Below, in pieces: positions 62,618 through 64,000 of a stretch of 64,000 nucleotides of DNA (position 1 is its first letter; each line of letters starts with the position of its first letter). The translations under genes and the position numbers were made by a program. This stretch comes from Phoronis australis (lineage: Eukaryota; Phoronida; Phoronidae), in NCBI GenBank assembly GCA_002633005.1, contig NMRA01000121.1, forward strand, positions 280,847-344,846, written 5' to 3'. The notes below the pieces were generated by a model. The model saw only the letters and a program-made list of their open reading frames with translations. It was not told the DNA's origin and searched no databases.

Positions 62618-64000
62618 CTGAAATAATCATAATAGGATTTGTTAATACTAACAACGCCACCTATGACCTATAGCCACTGAGAAGGATCAAAGGGGACAAT
62701 TCTTGACCAAATATAGCTGAAAATCAGCTTGTGTGTTCTGCAATTTAAACCTTACGCTTTTAACTCATCAAAAAACCTTTTCGAAAGGGAGAAATTTACG
62801 ACGTCGTAATCCCAAAGTGCAGAAATCAGCATTTTGATTATTAGAAAAGTTTCATAATTGCCTCTTTTTGTGCTCCCACACTAAGTAGGTGCATACTGCC
62901 GTCGTCTCTGTCTGGCGTCCGCAGGATAGTTGTGAAATTTGGCAGACGTAGTCCTACGAACATGACAATGGATGATGTCGACTTGCAGACAGAACTGACT
63001 ATTACCGTAGTTCCTTAACTGACTTTCATGAAAATTGGCAAACGGTTCTCTTGCAATTAAGAAGATGGCATTTATTTTCGCATGAATTCAACAAATTCTG
63101 TGCCACCTAGCTGCCATTTGCGTATTTGAGTCTGATTTTGGCATCAGCTTTTTATCCACCAAAGAATCATTAAAAATATGCAGATGTCTTCGTAAAGACG
63201 AGAGCACGATTGACATTGATTTTCGAATGTGTACGACTACTGTGGCACCCCTTAGTGACAATTCTGTTTTTCCATCCACAAATGTATTTGATAAAACCCT
63301 TGCAGGATTATTGTGTATTATGGCAAGTGTATTTCTACGAGAGTGACAACAGATGACGCTGACTTTCAGACAGATCTAAATACTAACTGCTGTGTCCCCC
63401 CTTCTGGCAAGTTTAGTTTTTTGCATTTGCCTACGGTAAAGTCGCGTGATTTTCGGACACTGAAAATTAATTCCAATAGAAAAAATTCATTCTTGGACGA
63501 ATCTCGCGAAATATCCTTTTGTGGTGCCCGAATTTGGCGACGCACAAAGACCGTTCCCAACAAGTATTGGTTCTTCTTTTCAAAGATGTGCTTTCTCAAT
63601 ATGAAATATTCGGCTTGCATTGCCGAAGCTCAAAAACCGTTCTCGGCAAGAGACGGAATCTTTTCAAAACTGCGCTATCTCACTTGAAATATCGGCCGGG
63701 CTGCGTTGTGAAGAGTCTTCCTGGTGACAAATATGGGCTTTTCAATGAGTGGGTCTGGTTTGCGTTGTTGACGCACATGAAACGTTACAGACAACCGATT
63801 CTCTTTTGTAAAAATGCGTGTTCTCAATAAATAATGTCGAGTTTGCGCTGTCAACGCATGGTTTCCCAATAAAAAGCTGGACTTGCGTATTCGGCGCACA
63901 AAGAGGGTTCCCGACCATCAAAACATGCGCTTTCTCAATTTTAACGAATTTTGCATTAAACGTAACAGTAATGGATGTGGGAACGAGTTCAGTGAAGAAA
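62618..64000. other. PNKP intron, with degenerate repeats
   Basis: Two related stretches about 410 bp apart (62944-63000 and 63328-63390) share CTACGA, TGAC, AYRGATGA and GACTT.CAGACAGA. From about 63520 to 63960 a degenerate unit recurs. No PNKP exon recognised. Confidence 0.55.
63520..63960 (+). repeat. Degenerate repeat array
   Basis: Blocks of the type GCGYTTTCTCAAT, then CGRSTTGCGYTGYCRACGCA, then GTTCCCRA recur at uneven spacing (about 50-110 bp). Several overlapping frames on both strands come from this low-complexity structure. Confidence 0.45.

Noticed and set aside
1-64000. CRISPR array, bacterial operon or phage module
   Set aside because: The window is eukaryotic, with spliced genes; tandem repeats here have no unique spacers of constant length.

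Overview
This is an intron-rich, AT-rich animal nuclear locus. Large genes have short exons with GT-AG borders, and introns and spacers carry a tRNA-derived SINE, a 5'-truncated LINE, DNA transposons and several MITE-like families. Together these suggest an invertebrate metazoan, perhaps a marine deuterostome; the species cannot be named from the sequence alone. Single 'n' bases at 40054 and 47066 show that this is a draft assembly.

Layout. (1) About 175-48887, minus strand: a CARMIL gene (capping protein, Arp2/3 and myosin-I linker). I rebuilt 28 coding exons by matching splice sites and codon phases: an N-terminal PH-like domain (exons 1-5), a linker (exon 6), leucine-rich repeats (exons 7-17), a helical dimerisation region (exons 18-24), and a tail that reaches the capping-protein-interaction (CPI) and CARMIL-specific (CSI) motifs. 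The 3' end lies off the left edge. (2) 50995-52770, plus strand: glomulin (GLMN), unusual in having its whole recognisable CDS in one exon. (3) 54533-58825, plus strand: COQ9, seven exons in the window, first exon not located. (4) 62494-62617, minus strand: the last coding exon of a PNKP-like DNA-repair gene that continues off the right edge.

The genes are ordinary housekeeping or cytoskeletal genes with no evident functional link. CARMIL and GLMN are divergent and share about 2 kb of 5' flank, which contains a 413-bp foldback element. COQ9 and PNKP converge.

The more unusual content is in the mobile DNA. A tRNA-derived SINE (21585-21826, 11-bp target-site duplication) shares its 3' tail with a LINE fragment (15566-16020, 8-bp duplication), which itself sits inside a MITE. 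A Kolobok-like element (27930-29225, TTAA duplication, about 270-bp inverted repeats, decayed THAP remnant) is nested in a larger element (26390-31302) with perfect 29-bp inverted repeats and a 7-bp duplication. In CARMIL, a 31-bp tandem repeat has multiplied the splice donor of exon 9, exon 2 carries a one-base frameshift, and intron 1 holds a 1.2-kb duplication joined by an 'n', which looks like an assembly artefact.
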